In this document: in pieces, positions 26,558 through 35,743 of the stretch
Layout of the letters: every line of letters starts with the position of its first letter
How positions within the stretch are numbered: position 1 is the first letter of the stretch
NCBI RefSeq assembly: GCF_002836745.1
Contig: NZ_PJAR01000044.1
Coordinates: forward strand, 1-64,000
Reading direction: 5' to 3'
Origin: Glaciecola sp. 33A
Lineage (GTDB): Bacteria > Pseudomonadota > Gammaproteobacteria > Enterobacterales > Alteromonadaceae
Length of the DNA: 64,000 nt
Translations under genes and position numbers: made by a program
The notes under the pieces: generated by a model
Databases searched by the model: none
Told to the model about the DNA's origin: nothing
Seen by the model: the letters and a program-made list of their open reading frames with translations, nothing else

Positions 26558-26989
26558 TTATGCAGTATATCCTTTTGACCCACTATCACCTGTAGTTTTG
26601 CCACTTCGATCATAGGTCATGGACTCGCGAGCGCGAAGTTCCATCATAAGGTTACGAAGATGCGTTAGCCGCAATTGACCTTGCTCAACCGATTTTGCGT
26701 TTATTTGAGTTAGATACTTACATTCATGAATAATTTTGTCACAACCGCCCATCGCTGCTAAGGATTCATCGATACTTTCACCGCTCGTCCTTGCCTTCTC
26801 GAACAACGAAGATATAGAGTTGTCTTGCTCTTCAATCAGGGTAAGCATTTCTTCTTTGTCTTTCAATAGGGCCATCAATTTTTCAGGCTCTCTTGAACTG
26901 ATCAAGTGAAGCTCATTTTCCAACAATGCTTTCAGCGCAGCTAACTGCTCGGATTGTTTATCAATTGCACTTAATAAACTCATCATCAT
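26558..26989 (-). CDS. flgN: flagellar export chaperone FlgN
   Basis: 143 aa, almost wholly helical (LLSAIDKQSEQLAALKALLENELHLISSREPEKLMALLKDKEEML...), the FlgN signature. It chaperones the hook-junction proteins FlgK and FlgL to the export gate. It starts 7 nt after the flgM stop; three successive ATG codons make the exact start uncertain by 1-2 residues. The flgA-flgM-flgN order on the minus strand, divergent from cheV, is standard for polar flagella. Confidence 0.88.
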   Translation of the reverse strand: MMMSLLSAIDKQSEQLAALKALLENELHLISSREPEKLMALLKDKEEMLTLIEEQDNSISSLFEKARTSGESIDESLAAMGGCDKIIHECKYLTQINAKSVEQGQLRLTHLRNLMMELRARESMTYDRSGKTTGDSGSKGYTA

Positions 26990-26996
26990 TTAGACC

Positions 26997-27329
26997 CTAA
27001 GCTCCATTCCCGAATATTTGCGATTCCAATTTGGCAATTTTCTGCGCCAATACTTCAGGATTTATTTTATAATCGCCGTTAGTGATAGCCTGCTTAAGCT
27101 TATCTACTTTTTCTTGATTTACTGGTGCCTCTACGTCCTTCTTCTGCGCCTGTGAAAGCTGTTGTGCAGATGGCGTTAAAGACACAGAGTCTTGACGCAA
27201 CACAGCTGGCTGTGTCGCAACTTGTGCTGCTTTTGTATCCGTCGATTGACCCTGCGTCTGCTGTTGTGCCAGCTTTTGCCCATCAATTTGCGGTTTATTT
27301 ATGTTGTTGTTTATATTGTTTATAGTCAT
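26997..27329 (-). CDS. flgM: anti-sigma-28 factor FlgM
   Basis: The start is chosen at the second ATG of a pair (27329), 7 nt after GGA, giving 110 aa; longer versions add a hydrophobic tail that is foreign to the family. N-terminal half disordered and Q/N-rich. The C-terminal FliA-binding helices are VDKLKQAITNGDYKINPEVLAQKIAKLE. FlgM holds FliA inactive until the hook is built and it is exported, so it controls the sigma-28 flagellin promoters in this window. Confidence 0.9.
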   Translation of the reverse strand: MTINNINNNINKPQIDGQKLAQQQTQGQSTDTKAAQVATQPAVLRQDSVSLTPSAQQLSQAQKKDVEAPVNQEKVDKLKQAITNGDYKINPEVLAQKIAKLESQIFGNGA

Positions 27330-27493
27330 CATTTTTTCCAGAACCAATAACACCTCGTTAATGTTATCGACTTCGTATACCTTAACTTTAGCAAGAAAGT
27401 GAAATAAAATCACATTTTCTGCAGCTTTTGCTCAAAATACCACGTCTTATTTTCATTCATAACGCCAAAGCGTCAAAATTTTATCTTTTTTTA

Positions 27494-28201
27494 TTAAATT
27501 TGGATACTAACTTCACGCGTACTGGACACCGTTGCCGATACTATTTTTTTGGAAGAGGCGTTCTGCACTCTTATCGTGTCACCTAAGTTTCCATCCTGTT
27601 GCGCAATACCCGATACCTTTAGGCTTAAACCAACAGATACCGCCATGATAGTTACTTTATCACCTTTACAAACGAAGCAAAGCATACCGTCATTAATAAT
27701 TTGGCCTGGTCTAACTCGGCGCTTAAGTCTTGCTCCCACTAAGTTTTCAGTGCTGCTGTAAGTCGATCCTCTAAGCCTGTTAGTTGGTATATCGGCAATG
27801 TATAGATTTTTTTCAGTTAAAAGTGAGCCTGGACTCATTGTTTCTGACGTAACTACCACCGGTTTCGTTTGTTCTACCTGAACCGACGTAAAAAGATACC
27901 AGTTCGTATTAGGGCAAGTTACTTTTACCGATACGTTTGATTGTTTAAGACTAGCAGTGGAGGATTCAAATTCAAATGGTGCCTTACAGGCGGGTATATG
28001 TATTCGACTATCAACTTCGGCTGCTTGAATATTTACATCAGCGCTATTGTCAATAAATGCATTTTGTTGAACATACAACGCTGCTTGATGCTGTATACTC
28101 TGATGCATAGACGCATTTGCGGTAGTCGCAAATACGAATAAAAAATAGGTCAAGCCAACGCCTAATGCTGTCGATAACGACTTACTTGTGTTTTTTTGCA
28201 T
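27494..28201 (-). CDS. flgA: P-ring assembly chaperone FlgA
   Basis: 235 aa from the ATG at 28201; upstream in-frame codons give a basic non-signal extension. A signal peptide (about 1-33, ending TANA) is followed by the SAF-like FlgA domain: SPGSLLTEKNLYIADIPTNRLRGS, then RPGQIINDGMLC and GLSLKVSGIAQQDGNLGDTIRVQN. FlgA helps FlgI form the P ring in the periplasm. A candidate sigma-54 promoter lies about 130 nt upstream. Confidence 0.9.
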   Translation of the reverse strand: MQKNTSKSLSTALGVGLTYFLFVFATTANASMHQSIQHQAALYVQQNAFIDNSADVNIQAAEVDSRIHIPACKAPFEFESSTASLKQSNVSVKVTCPNTNWYLFTSVQVEQTKPVVVTSETMSPGSLLTEKNLYIADIPTNRLRGSTYSSTENLVGARLKRRVRPGQIINDGMLCFVCKGDKVTIMAVSVGLSLKVSGIAQQDGNLGDTIRVQNASSKKIVSATVSSTREVSIQI

Positions 28202-28333
28202 TTGTCTTTTACCTATTTTTCTCTTGTTGGGATGAATAAAACTGCACAGCACAAATCGCACTGCATAGAGAGTGTCAAAAGTTCGGCGCATTTAACGCTT
28301 AAACGTGCTTCTTTAATACGCTATATTAGATAA

Positions 28334-28350
28334 GGCAACAATCATGCCTA
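28334..28350 (-). promoter_or_regulatory. candidate sigma-54 promoter for flgA(-flgM-flgN)
   Basis: On the minus strand TAGGCAT-GATTG-TTGCC has exact GG-N10-GC spacing, with one mismatch in each box. It lies in the flgA/cheV divergent region. Confidence 0.5.
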
Positions 28351-28371
28351 AACTGAAATTGGAGGTAATGA

Positions 28372-29307
28372 ATGTCCAGTATTATGGATTCGGTTAATCA
28401 ACGAACGCAGTTAGTGGGTCAAAACCGACTGGAACTTCTGCTGTTCAGACTCAATGGTAAACAGCGCTTTGGCATCAACGTATTTAAAGTGCGTGAAGTA
28501 TTACAATGCCCTCCACTAACGCAAATACCAAGACTTAACGCATTGGTTCGCGGCATTGCTCACATCCGCGGCCAAACCATCTCAATTATTGATTTGAGCC
28601 TAGCAACTGGCGGGCGTAAGATTGAAAACTTGGAAAATGGGTTTATTATCATCGCGGAATATAATCGCTCTGTACAAGGCTTTTTAGTCGGCTCAGTTGA
28701 ACGCATTATCAATACTAATTGGGATGCTATTCTGCCACCACCCAAAGGAACAGGGAAAGCAAGCTACTTAACGGCAGTTACTGAAGTGGAAGATGAGCTT
28801 ATCGAAATTCTCGACGTCGAAAAGATTCTAAATGAGATTTCGCCATTGAAAACTGACATTAGCGATGCCCTAGCCGCTACCTTAAATGTGAAATCAAGTG
28901 CAGGCAAAATTATTTTTATTGCCGATGATTCTTCAGTGGCAAGAAATCAAGTTAAAAAAGCGTTAACTACGTTAGGCCTGGAAATTGAAACGGCGAAAAA
29001 TGGTCAAGAGGCGCTGACTCGGCTTAAAGAGCTCGCCAGTGAAACCGGCGATGTTACTGATAAAGTGGGTATTCTTGTATCGGATATTGAAATGCCAGTA
29101 ATGGACGGTTATACACTAACAGCCGAAATTAAAAATAACCCTGAATTAGCGAAATTACGCGTTGTATTACATACGTCATTGAGTGGTGTATTTAATCAGG
29201 CAATGGTCAAGAAAGTGGGCGCAGATGATTTTATTGCAAAATTCCATCCAGATGAACTCGCCACTGCCGTTGAGAAATGGTTGGGTTCAGACTCAAAAGA
29301 GAAATAA
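28372..29307 (+). CDS. cheV: chemotaxis coupling protein CheV
   Basis: 311 aa: CheW domain (about 15-165, RFGINVFKVREVLQ... IRGQTISIIDLS) fused to a receiver domain (about 180-305) with phospho-acceptor Asp238 (VSDIEMPVMDG). It couples chemoreceptors to CheA and adapts by phosphorylation. GGAGG lies 6 nt before the ATG. First gene before cheR, the classic cheV-cheR-flgB arrangement. Confidence 0.95.
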   Translation: MSSIMDSVNQRTQLVGQNRLELLLFRLNGKQRFGINVFKVREVLQCPPLTQIPRLNALVRGIAHIRGQTISIIDLSLATGGRKIENLENGFIIIAEYNRSVQGFLVGSVERIINTNWDAILPPPKGTGKASYLTAVTEVEDELIEILDVEKILNEISPLKTDISDALAATLNVKSSAGKIIFIADDSSVARNQVKKALTTLGLEIETAKNGQEALTRLKELASETGDVTDKVGILVSDIEMPVMDGYTLTAEIKNNPELAKLRVVLHTSLSGVFNQAMVKKVGADDFIAKFHPDELATAVEKWLGSDSKEK

Positions 29308-29313
29308 TGCGGC

Positions 29314-30141
29314 GTGAATAAACAATTATCTCCAGTTTCATATGAACGATTCGGCCATTTTTTACATTCAAAAAGTGGCATCGTATTAGGCGCAGCTAAA
29401 CAGTATTTAGTGAGAAGTAGAATGGTGCCATTGATGCATCGTTTTGCCAGTACTGACATCGACAGTCTGATTCAAAAAGTCATATCGCAACAAGACCCTG
29501 TATTAACACAAGCTGCTCTTGAGGCGATGACAACTAATGAAACTTTGTGGTTTAGAGATAAATACCCTTTTGAAATCCTGCTCAGCAAGCTATTGCCGGA
29601 GCTGGCAGAAAAACAAGATAGAATAAGAGTTTGGAGCGCGGCAAGTTCCACAGGGCAAGAAGCGTATTCTATTGCTATGACGATTGCTGACTTTTCAAGG
29701 GTAAATAGAGGCGCTTTTAATCGCGGTATCGACATCATTGGTACTGACTTATCAAGCAAAGTAATAAAAATTGCGAGCGCTGGCACATATGACACGTTGT
29801 CATTGAATCGGGGCTTAACTGATGACGTTAAACGTCGCTATTTTACGTTAAACTCAGATCAGAGTATGACCATAAACGCCGATATTAGACAATGGGTTTC
29901 GTTCCGCCAGTTTAACCTGACCTCAAATTTTTCTACCCTTGGTAAATTTGATATCGTATTCTGCCGTAACGTACTCATTTATTTTGATGCGGAAAGAAAA
30001 ACGGTAATACTGCAAGATATTTCCGCTTGTTTGCAGTCAGAAGGTACTTTACTACTTGGTGCATCTGAATCGTTAGGTAATGCTAGTAACAAATTTAAAA
30101 TGATCACCCAGCCTGCAGGCCTCTATTATCTTAAGGTCTAG
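29314..30141 (+). CDS. cheR: chemoreceptor methyltransferase CheR
   Basis: 275 aa, GTG start 6 nt after cheV. N-terminal helical domain, then the SAM-binding methyltransferase domain: MTTNETLWFRDKYPFE, VWSAASSTGQEAYS, IGTDLSSKVI and FCRNVLIYFD. It methylates receptor glutamates using S-adenosylmethionine. Cotranscribed with cheV. Confidence 0.95.
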   Translation: MNKQLSPVSYERFGHFLHSKSGIVLGAAKQYLVRSRMVPLMHRFASTDIDSLIQKVISQQDPVLTQAALEAMTTNETLWFRDKYPFEILLSKLLPELAEKQDRIRVWSAASSTGQEAYSIAMTIADFSRVNRGAFNRGIDIIGTDLSSKVIKIASAGTYDTLSLNRGLTDDVKRRYFTLNSDQSMTINADIRQWVSFRQFNLTSNFSTLGKFDIVFCRNVLIYFDAERKTVILQDISACLQSEGTLLLGASESLGNASNKFKMITQPAGLYYLKV

Positions 30142-30189
30142 TCTTTACTCTTTGCAGTAAAACCATTTCTTTTAGTTCCACTTTCTATA

Positions 30190-30206
30190 TTGGCACATGA
30201 TTTGCT
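30190..30206 (+). promoter_or_regulatory. sigma-54 promoter of the flgBCDE operon
   Basis: TTGGCAC-ATGAT-TTGCT is a perfect -24/-12 element with GG-N10-GC spacing, 39 nt before the flgB ATG and after the cheR stop. Confidence 0.8.
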
Positions 30207-30244
30207 CAACACTAGCAAGTAGGTTTGTAATTGAGCAAAAACAC

Positions 30245-30643
30245 ATGGCCATTAGTTTAGACCGATTAGTTGGATTTCATCAAAAAGCATTGTCTGTTCG
30301 CAGTGACAGGATGGAAGTGATTTCTGGTAATTTGGCGAACTCAAATACCCCAGGATATAAAGCACGAGATATCGATTTTAATAAGGCGATGAAAAGTGCT
30401 CAGTATGACCAAGGAGGCTTGGTTAAAACTCATGATAAGCACCTTTCAGGTCGTTCACAAATGCAAGCAGAAATTGAATTCAGAGTACCTGATCAGGCGG
30501 ATACCGGCGATGGCAATACCGTTGATGCTCAGGTTGAAAGAAATAACTTTCTAGAAAATGGTATGCGTTATCAAGCCGGCTTAATGATATTGACTGGCAA
30601 GATAAAAGGCATGAGAAAGGCACTAGGCGGGGGTCAAGGCTAA
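30245..30643 (+). CDS. flgB: flagellar proximal rod protein FlgB
   Basis: 132 aa from the ATG at 30245; a longer in-frame start at 30197 would lie over the sigma-54 promoter region and is rejected. N-terminal rod motif RMEVISGNLANSNTPGYKARDIDF; C-terminal NNFLENGMRYQAGLMILTGK. Together with FlgC, FlgF and FlgG it makes the drive-shaft rod. The stop overlaps the flgC start (TAATG). Confidence 0.95.
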   Translation: MAISLDRLVGFHQKALSVRSDRMEVISGNLANSNTPGYKARDIDFNKAMKSAQYDQGGLVKTHDKHLSGRSQMQAEIEFRVPDQADTGDGNTVDAQVERNNFLENGMRYQAGLMILTGKIKGMRKALGGGQG

Positions 30644-31065
30644 TGAGCTTATTTAATATTATGAAGATAGCGAGTACTGGAATGGGCGCAGAAAGTGTCC
30701 GTTTGAACACAACGGCAAGTAATATAGCCAACGCGAACTCGGTCAGCAGTAGCTATGAAGAAACATACAAAGCACGCCACCCAGTATTTGCCGCAGCGTT
30801 AGATCAAGCTAGCTCCGATATGACTAAAGGCGCTGGTGTTAAAGTGCTCGGGATCGTCGAAAGCACCAAACCCTTGATGGTTGAATATGCTCCAGGCAAT
30901 CCACTTGCTGACGCGAATGGTTATATATACAAGCCGAACGTGAATATTGTAGAGGAAATGGCAGATATGCTGTCAGCTTCCAAAGGTTACGAAACGAATG
31001 TACAAATTGCAGACACAACAAAACGTATCTTCAGACGAGTGTTGCAGTTAGGTCAAGGTCAATAG
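30643..31065 (+). CDS. flgC: flagellar proximal rod protein FlgC
   Basis: 140 aa. FlgC N-terminal MKIASTGMGAESVRLNTTASNIANANSV and C-terminal PNVNIVEEMADMLSASKGYETNVQIADTTKRI match the family closely. Translationally coupled to flgB. Confidence 0.96.
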   Translation: MSLFNIMKIASTGMGAESVRLNTTASNIANANSVSSSYEETYKARHPVFAAALDQASSDMTKGAGVKVLGIVESTKPLMVEYAPGNPLADANGYIYKPNVNIVEEMADMLSASKGYETNVQIADTTKRIFRRVLQLGQGQ

Positions 31066-31104
31066 AGTTAGGTTAACGTTGTTAGTTATAGCGGAGATAA
31101 TCAA

Positions 31105-31797
31105 GTGAATACATTAGAAAGTAAACAAACTGGTTTAAATACAGACCTCTATTGGAAGCCAGAGGCTGTAAAGGTAGCGGACGGCACAGAGCAAAGCTTA
31201 AAACAAGCAGACTTCTTTGCCCTGCTAACCGAGCAGTTGGCAAATCAAGATCCAACAAAACCAGTTAACAATGACCAGCTTGTTGCACAGATGACGTCAT
31301 TTACAATGGCAGATGGTATTTCGCAGTTGAATACCAAATTTGGTGACTTTGCGGCATCAATGACATCTAGCCAAGCGTTGCAAGCATCTAGTCTGATTGG
31401 GCAAAATGTACTGGTAACCGGCAACATTGGCCATATGTCCGAGCCTGGTCAAGGTGTGACTGGCGTTATTATTAACGAGGAAACATCGCAAGATACTAAA
31501 ATTGCGATTCAAAATAGCCAAGGTGAAGTTGTACGTACAATGAATATTGGCACACTTGCAGCGGGCAATGTGCAGTTTAATTGGGATGGCACAGACCAAG
31601 ACGGCAATCCATTGCCGGCAGGTGACTACGCCATTCAAGTTCAAGGCGATGTGCTTGGAGAACCGACATCTTTGCCAACAGCCATAAATCGACATGTTGA
31701 TAGCGTTAGTCTTACTGGCGCTGGCCAAGGTGTTATTCTTAATTTAGACGGTGACGTTAGCATTAAGCTTGATGACGTTATCCAAATCGGTAATTAA
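31105..31797 (+). CDS. flgD: hook-cap protein FlgD
   Basis: 230 aa, GTG start after GCGGAG. The N-terminal cap segment is FFALLTEQLANQDPTKPVNNDQLVAQMTSF. The FlgD Tudor/Ig domains follow, with VRTMNIGTLAAGNVQFNWDGTDQDGNPLPAGDY. It forms the scaffold cap that lets FlgE subunits polymerise and then leaves. Confidence 0.95.
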   Translation: MNTLESKQTGLNTDLYWKPEAVKVADGTEQSLKQADFFALLTEQLANQDPTKPVNNDQLVAQMTSFTMADGISQLNTKFGDFAASMTSSQALQASSLIGQNVLVTGNIGHMSEPGQGVTGVIINEETSQDTKIAIQNSQGEVVRTMNIGTLAAGNVQFNWDGTDQDGNPLPAGDYAIQVQGDVLGEPTSLPTAINRHVDSVSLTGAGQGVILNLDGDVSIKLDDVIQIGN

Positions 31798-31812
31798 CAG
31801 GAGTTTTTCCCC

Positions 31813-33198
31813 ATGTCATTTAATATTGCACTCAGTGGTGTCTCGGCCTCTCAAAAAGACTTAGACACAACAGCTAATAATATTGCAAACGTTAATACGG
31901 TTGGTTTTAAGGAGTCTCGGGCAGAATTCGGCGACGTCTATGCTGCCTCTCTGTTAGCGTCAGGTAAAACCAAAGTAGGAGACGGTGCTTTGACGCAAGA
32001 AGTTGCGCAGCAATTTTCTCAGGGTAGTTTAAGTTTTACCAACAACTCATTAGATTTAGCCATTACGGGCAACGGATTTTTCGCCACTATCCCAGAAATT
32101 ACATCGCGTGACTTTTCTTTTACTCGCGCCGGTCAATTCAAATTAGACTCGAATAATTTTGTGGTTAACTCTGCTGGTGACAACTTGCTGGGTTTCCCTG
32201 TAAACAATGATGGAACGTCTGCGTCTGTCGCGTTAAGTACAACGGTGCCTGTGCGCATTCCTGATTCATCGGGTTCACCACAGCAGACAACTGAAGTTGA
32301 CGTTCGCTTTAACTTACCAGCAGGTGACCAAGCTAAAGTCGCTGCTGACTTTGATCCAACTGATCCATTAACATACAACGCGGCAACGTCGGTAACTATT
32401 TATGACTCGCTGGGCGACAGCCATGTTATGACTTACTACTTTATAAAGGACAACGATCCTGCGGTAGTCAACGAATGGTATGTTGCTACTGCAGTTGATG
32501 ATCAATTGGTAGATGCAACAAACTCGGATGGCTCTGACTCTGACCCTACAACAGCCACAAATGCGGTTGGGACGAATACGGGTAATGGTGTGTCGACGGC
32601 TAAAATTTCATTTAGTGAGGGTGGTGACTTCATCGGTATTGCGTCTGCGGATGGTCTACCACAATTAAATTCTAAGTTTCAAACTGAAGCCTTAGGTGCA
32701 AATATCTTGAGTAACGGTTCTTCTCCTTTACAACAGATTACGATCGATTTTAACCTCGATCGAACCAATGCGACACCGAATGAGCCAACACAGTTTGCGT
32801 CTGCATTTGAAGTAACGTCACTTGAGCAAGATGGTTTACCAGTAGGACGACTGACCGGCATTGATATTGGTGCTGATGGTCTGGTTCGTGCCACTTTCTC
32901 CAACGGAACATCTGAGCCTATAGTGCGTGTGGCACTGGTACGCTTTTCAAATGAACAAGGCTTAACTCAGCAAAGTGGAACGCAATGGAAAGAAAGCATT
33001 CTTTCTGGTGAAGCCCTAGCAGGTGAAGCAACAACGGGCACATTTGGTGACATTAACTCGTCGGCACTCGAACAAGCCAACGTTAACTTAACCACAGAAC
33101 TGATTGACATGATCATCGCTCAGCGTAACTTCCAAGCCAACTCAAGAGCGCTTGAAGTCAACAACCAGCTCAACCAGACAATCCTGAACATTCGATAA
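31813..33198 (+). CDS. flgE: flagellar hook protein FlgE
   Basis: 461 aa. N-terminal SFNIALSGVSASQKDLDTTANNIANVNTVGFK; C-terminal NVNLTTELIDMIIAQRNFQANSRALEVNNQL. The variable middle gives the hook surface. The CAGGAG ribosome site lies 8 nt before the ATG. Last gene of the flgBCDE unit: a strong terminator follows 19 nt after the stop. Confidence 0.96.
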   Translation: MSFNIALSGVSASQKDLDTTANNIANVNTVGFKESRAEFGDVYAASLLASGKTKVGDGALTQEVAQQFSQGSLSFTNNSLDLAITGNGFFATIPEITSRDFSFTRAGQFKLDSNNFVVNSAGDNLLGFPVNNDGTSASVALSTTVPVRIPDSSGSPQQTTEVDVRFNLPAGDQAKVAADFDPTDPLTYNAATSVTIYDSLGDSHVMTYYFIKDNDPAVVNEWYVATAVDDQLVDATNSDGSDSDPTTATNAVGTNTGNGVSTAKISFSEGGDFIGIASADGLPQLNSKFQTEALGANILSNGSSPLQQITIDFNLDRTNATPNEPTQFASAFEVTSLEQDGLPVGRLTGIDIGADGLVRATFSNGTSEPIVRVALVRFSNEQGLTQQSGTQWKESILSGEALAGEATTGTFGDINSSALEQANVNLTTELIDMIIAQRNFQANSRALEVNNQLNQTILNIR

Positions 33199-33217
33199 GC
33201 GCTAGACAAAACACCTA

Positions 33218-33243
33218 GCCGACATGACCGTCGGCTTTTTTTT
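33218..33243 (+). terminator. intrinsic terminator after flgE
   Basis: GCCGAC-atgacc-GTCGGC followed by eight T. It separates flgBCDE from flgF and later genes. Confidence 0.9.
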
Positions 33244-33395
33244 GCGTGCGCGAGATATAATTATTGTTGATACACTTTAATAGTAACTAGTTCCCTCCTC
33301 AATCTGCACCGCTATGCTAACTAGACAAGCAAACCTTAAAAAATAAATTAGTGAGCATGACCTCAGATCAACCTGTAATAAGTCACAAACAAACC

Positions 33396-33412
33396 TTGGC
33401 ATCGTCCTTGCA
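33396..33412 (+). promoter_or_regulatory. sigma-54 promoter of the flgFGHIJKL operon
   Basis: TTGGCAT-CGTCC-TTGCA matches the -24/-12 consensus with exact spacing, 49 nt before flgF and after the flgE terminator. Confidence 0.75.
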
Positions 33413-33460
33413 AACAAATTTGTATTCACATCTATTTACGTCAAAAAAGAGTCGAATACA

Positions 33461-34204
33461 ATGGATAAAATGCTCTATATCGCTGCCAGTGGTGCCAAGC
33501 AAGACCTGCTTGCTACCGCGGTGCGCGCCAACAATTTGGCTAATGCCCAAACGAATGGCTTTAAAGCGCAGTTAGAACAAGCGCGAGCTATGCCTGCATA
33601 CGGCGCTGGTTTGCCGTCTCGTGTGTTTAGCATGACCGAAAGCCCGACTAATAACTACGAAAGTGGACCGCTAATTACGACGGGTCGAGAACTTGACGTT
33701 GCTATCCAAGGCGAAGGTTGGTTTTCAGTGCAAACACCTAAGGGCGAAGAGGCTTATACGCGCAGTGGTAGTTTGACAATGACTGTCGATGGTGCGCTGC
33801 AAGACTCCAAAGGCAATTTGATTATGGGCGAAAACGGCCCCCTGTTTTTGCCGACGCCCGTGAGTAATATTACGGTCGGTAACGATGGTCGAATTACGGC
33901 TCGATTGCAAGGTGCGCCTGAAAATCAGATAGATGAAGTCGGGCGACTTAAACTCGTCAACCCGCCTATTGAAACAATGAAACAGCGCACAGACGGTTTG
34001 TTTGATCTTAAGGACGGCAGTATTGCGCCGCAAGACATTAGAGTGGGAGTGGGTTCTGGCATGGTCGAGGGCTCAAACGTAAATGCAGTAGAAGAGATGG
34101 TTAGCATGATCAGTTTGCAACGTCATTATGAAATGCAAGTCAAGTTGATGAAGAAAGCAGACCAAATGGTCACCAGCTCTAACACCTTACTCAGAATTCT
34201 TTAA
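33461..34204 (+). CDS. flgF: flagellar proximal rod protein FlgF
   Basis: 247 aa. N-terminal MLYIAASGAKQDLLATAVRANNLANAQTNGFK; middle GRELDVAIQGEGWFSVQTPKGEEAYTRSG; C-terminal NAVEEMVSMISLQRHYEMQVKLMKKAD. First gene of the second rod/ring operon. Confidence 0.95.
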   Translation: MDKMLYIAASGAKQDLLATAVRANNLANAQTNGFKAQLEQARAMPAYGAGLPSRVFSMTESPTNNYESGPLITTGRELDVAIQGEGWFSVQTPKGEEAYTRSGSLTMTVDGALQDSKGNLIMGENGPLFLPTPVSNITVGNDGRITARLQGAPENQIDEVGRLKLVNPPIETMKQRTDGLFDLKDGSIAPQDIRVGVGSGMVEGSNVNAVEEMVSMISLQRHYEMQVKLMKKADQMVTSSNTLLRIL

Positions 34205-34245
34205 TAAATTAGTCAATAGGCGAAAAATGTTTCGCGGAGGTTTTT

Positions 34246-35034
34246 ATGCACCCAGCATTATGGATAGCAAAGACAGGTTTAGATGCAGCACAAACTGATG
34301 TGTCTGTGGTTTCGAACAATTTGGCAAACGCCAGTACAATAGGCTTTAAGAAAGACCGTGCGGTTTTTGAAAGTTTACTGTATCAAAATATCAATCAACC
34401 GGGCGGTCGCTCGTCAGCGGACACCGAATTACCTTCGGGTCTAATGTTAGGCGCAGGCTCAAAAGTCGTGGCAACTCAAAAAGCACATACTCAAGGTAAT
34501 TTGCTGACCACAGAAAATGCATTAGACCTGTCTATTCAGGGTCGTGGCTTTTTTGAAATTCAACAGCCTGACGGTAGCTTGGCTTATACACGTAATGGTC
34601 AATTTACCTTAAATGACCAGGGTAATATAGTGACGCCTGGAGCTGGTTTCGTGCTACAGCCTGTTATCACGCTTCCGCAAGATGCACAGCAGGTGACTAT
34701 TTCGCAAGACGGTGAAGTGTCAGCGCAACTGCGTGGTCAAGCAACGCCACAAGTCTTAGGTCAGTTAAACCTTGCCGACTTTATTAACCCAGTGGGTTTG
34801 CAGCCCATCGGTCAAAACCTATACGTTGAAACCGCAGTTTCTGGCGCTCCTGTGCAAGGAGTACCTGGCTTAGAAGGGCTGGGTACATTGTCCCAAGGCA
34901 CACTTGAAACCTCCAACGTGAATGTGACTGAAGAACTGGTGAATTTAATCGAAAGCCAACGTTTGTATGAGATGAACTCGAAAGTCATTTCGTCAGTCGA
35001 CCAAATGCTTGGTCAAGTCATACAGCAACTTTAG
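34246..35034 (+). CDS. flgG: flagellar distal rod protein FlgG
   Basis: 262 aa. N-terminal ALWIAKTGLDAAQTDVSVVSNNLANASTIGFK; C-terminal TLETSNVNVTEELVNLIESQRLYEMNSKVISSVDQ. CGGAGG ribosome site before the ATG. Full length for FlgG. Confidence 0.96.
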   Translation: MHPALWIAKTGLDAAQTDVSVVSNNLANASTIGFKKDRAVFESLLYQNINQPGGRSSADTELPSGLMLGAGSKVVATQKAHTQGNLLTTENALDLSIQGRGFFEIQQPDGSLAYTRNGQFTLNDQGNIVTPGAGFVLQPVITLPQDAQQVTISQDGEVSAQLRGQATPQVLGQLNLADFINPVGLQPIGQNLYVETAVSGAPVQGVPGLEGLGTLSQGTLETSNVNVTEELVNLIESQRLYEMNSKVISSVDQMLGQVIQQL

Positions 35035-35044
35035 GAATAAACTC

Positions 35045-35737
35045 ATGAAATTATTTTCATCAATCGGACTCTTTATTACTGCCATTGTCAGCCTCACGGG
35101 TTGTGAGTCAACGGCGGTTAAGCCGGTTACCGCGAATGACCCATATTATGCACCGGCAGTGCCGACCATGACGCGAGATGAAATAGTTGAAGATGGCAGC
35201 TTATTCAATAAAGCCATGGCAAATAGTTTGTATTCAGACGTCAAAGCGCGTCGTGTTGGCGACATTATTACCGTGCGATTAAGTGAGAACACTAATGCCT
35301 CAAAGTCAGCTGGAACAACAACGAGTAAAGAATCGACGGTTGATATAAATCCGATCATTGGTTTAGGTGGCAACGTCATCAACATAGGGAAAGATAGTAT
35401 CCAATTGGGCGTCGATTCTAGCAGTGACTTTTCAGGTGATGCTCAAGCGAATCAGAGCAACAGTCTTACGGGTAATATTTCGGTGACAGTGGTTGAAGTG
35501 CTACCTAATCAAAACTTGATTATTCGTGGTGAAAAGTGGTTAACCCTTAATAATGGTGATGAATACATTCGCCTCACTGGTGTTATTCGTGCTGCTGATA
35601 TATCGCCTAGTAACCAAATCCAGTCAACCAAAATTGCTAATGCTCGCATTCAGTATAGCGCAAAAGGCTCATTCTCTCAGTCTCAAGAAAAAGGCTGGTT
35701 AACTAAATTTTTCTCTTCAACGTGGTGGCCACTCTAG
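35045..35737 (+). CDS. flgH: L-ring lipoprotein FlgH
   Basis: 230 aa from the ATG at 35045, which gives the proper lipoprotein signal; the earlier start at 35009 lies inside flgG. Lipobox LTGC (Cys20). The FlgH core is present: ARRVGDIITVRLSENTNASKSAGT and NLIIRGEKWLTLNNGDEYIRLTGVIR. It forms the outer-membrane bushing of the rod. Confidence 0.95.
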   Translation: MKLFSSIGLFITAIVSLTGCESTAVKPVTANDPYYAPAVPTMTRDEIVEDGSLFNKAMANSLYSDVKARRVGDIITVRLSENTNASKSAGTTTSKESTVDINPIIGLGGNVINIGKDSIQLGVDSSSDFSGDAQANQSNSLTGNISVTVVEVLPNQNLIIRGEKWLTLNNGDEYIRLTGVIRAADISPSNQIQSTKIANARIQYSAKGSFSQSQEKGWLTKFFSSTWWPL

Positions 35738-35743
35738 GATTTT

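Noticed and set aside
28280-28312. GG-N10-GC word upstream of cheV as a sigma-54 promoter
   Set aside because: Correct spacing but poor -24 and -12 sequence; not called.
33351-33575. 74-codon frame across the flgF promoter
   Set aside because: Overlaps the sigma-54 promoter and the start of flgF in another frame.
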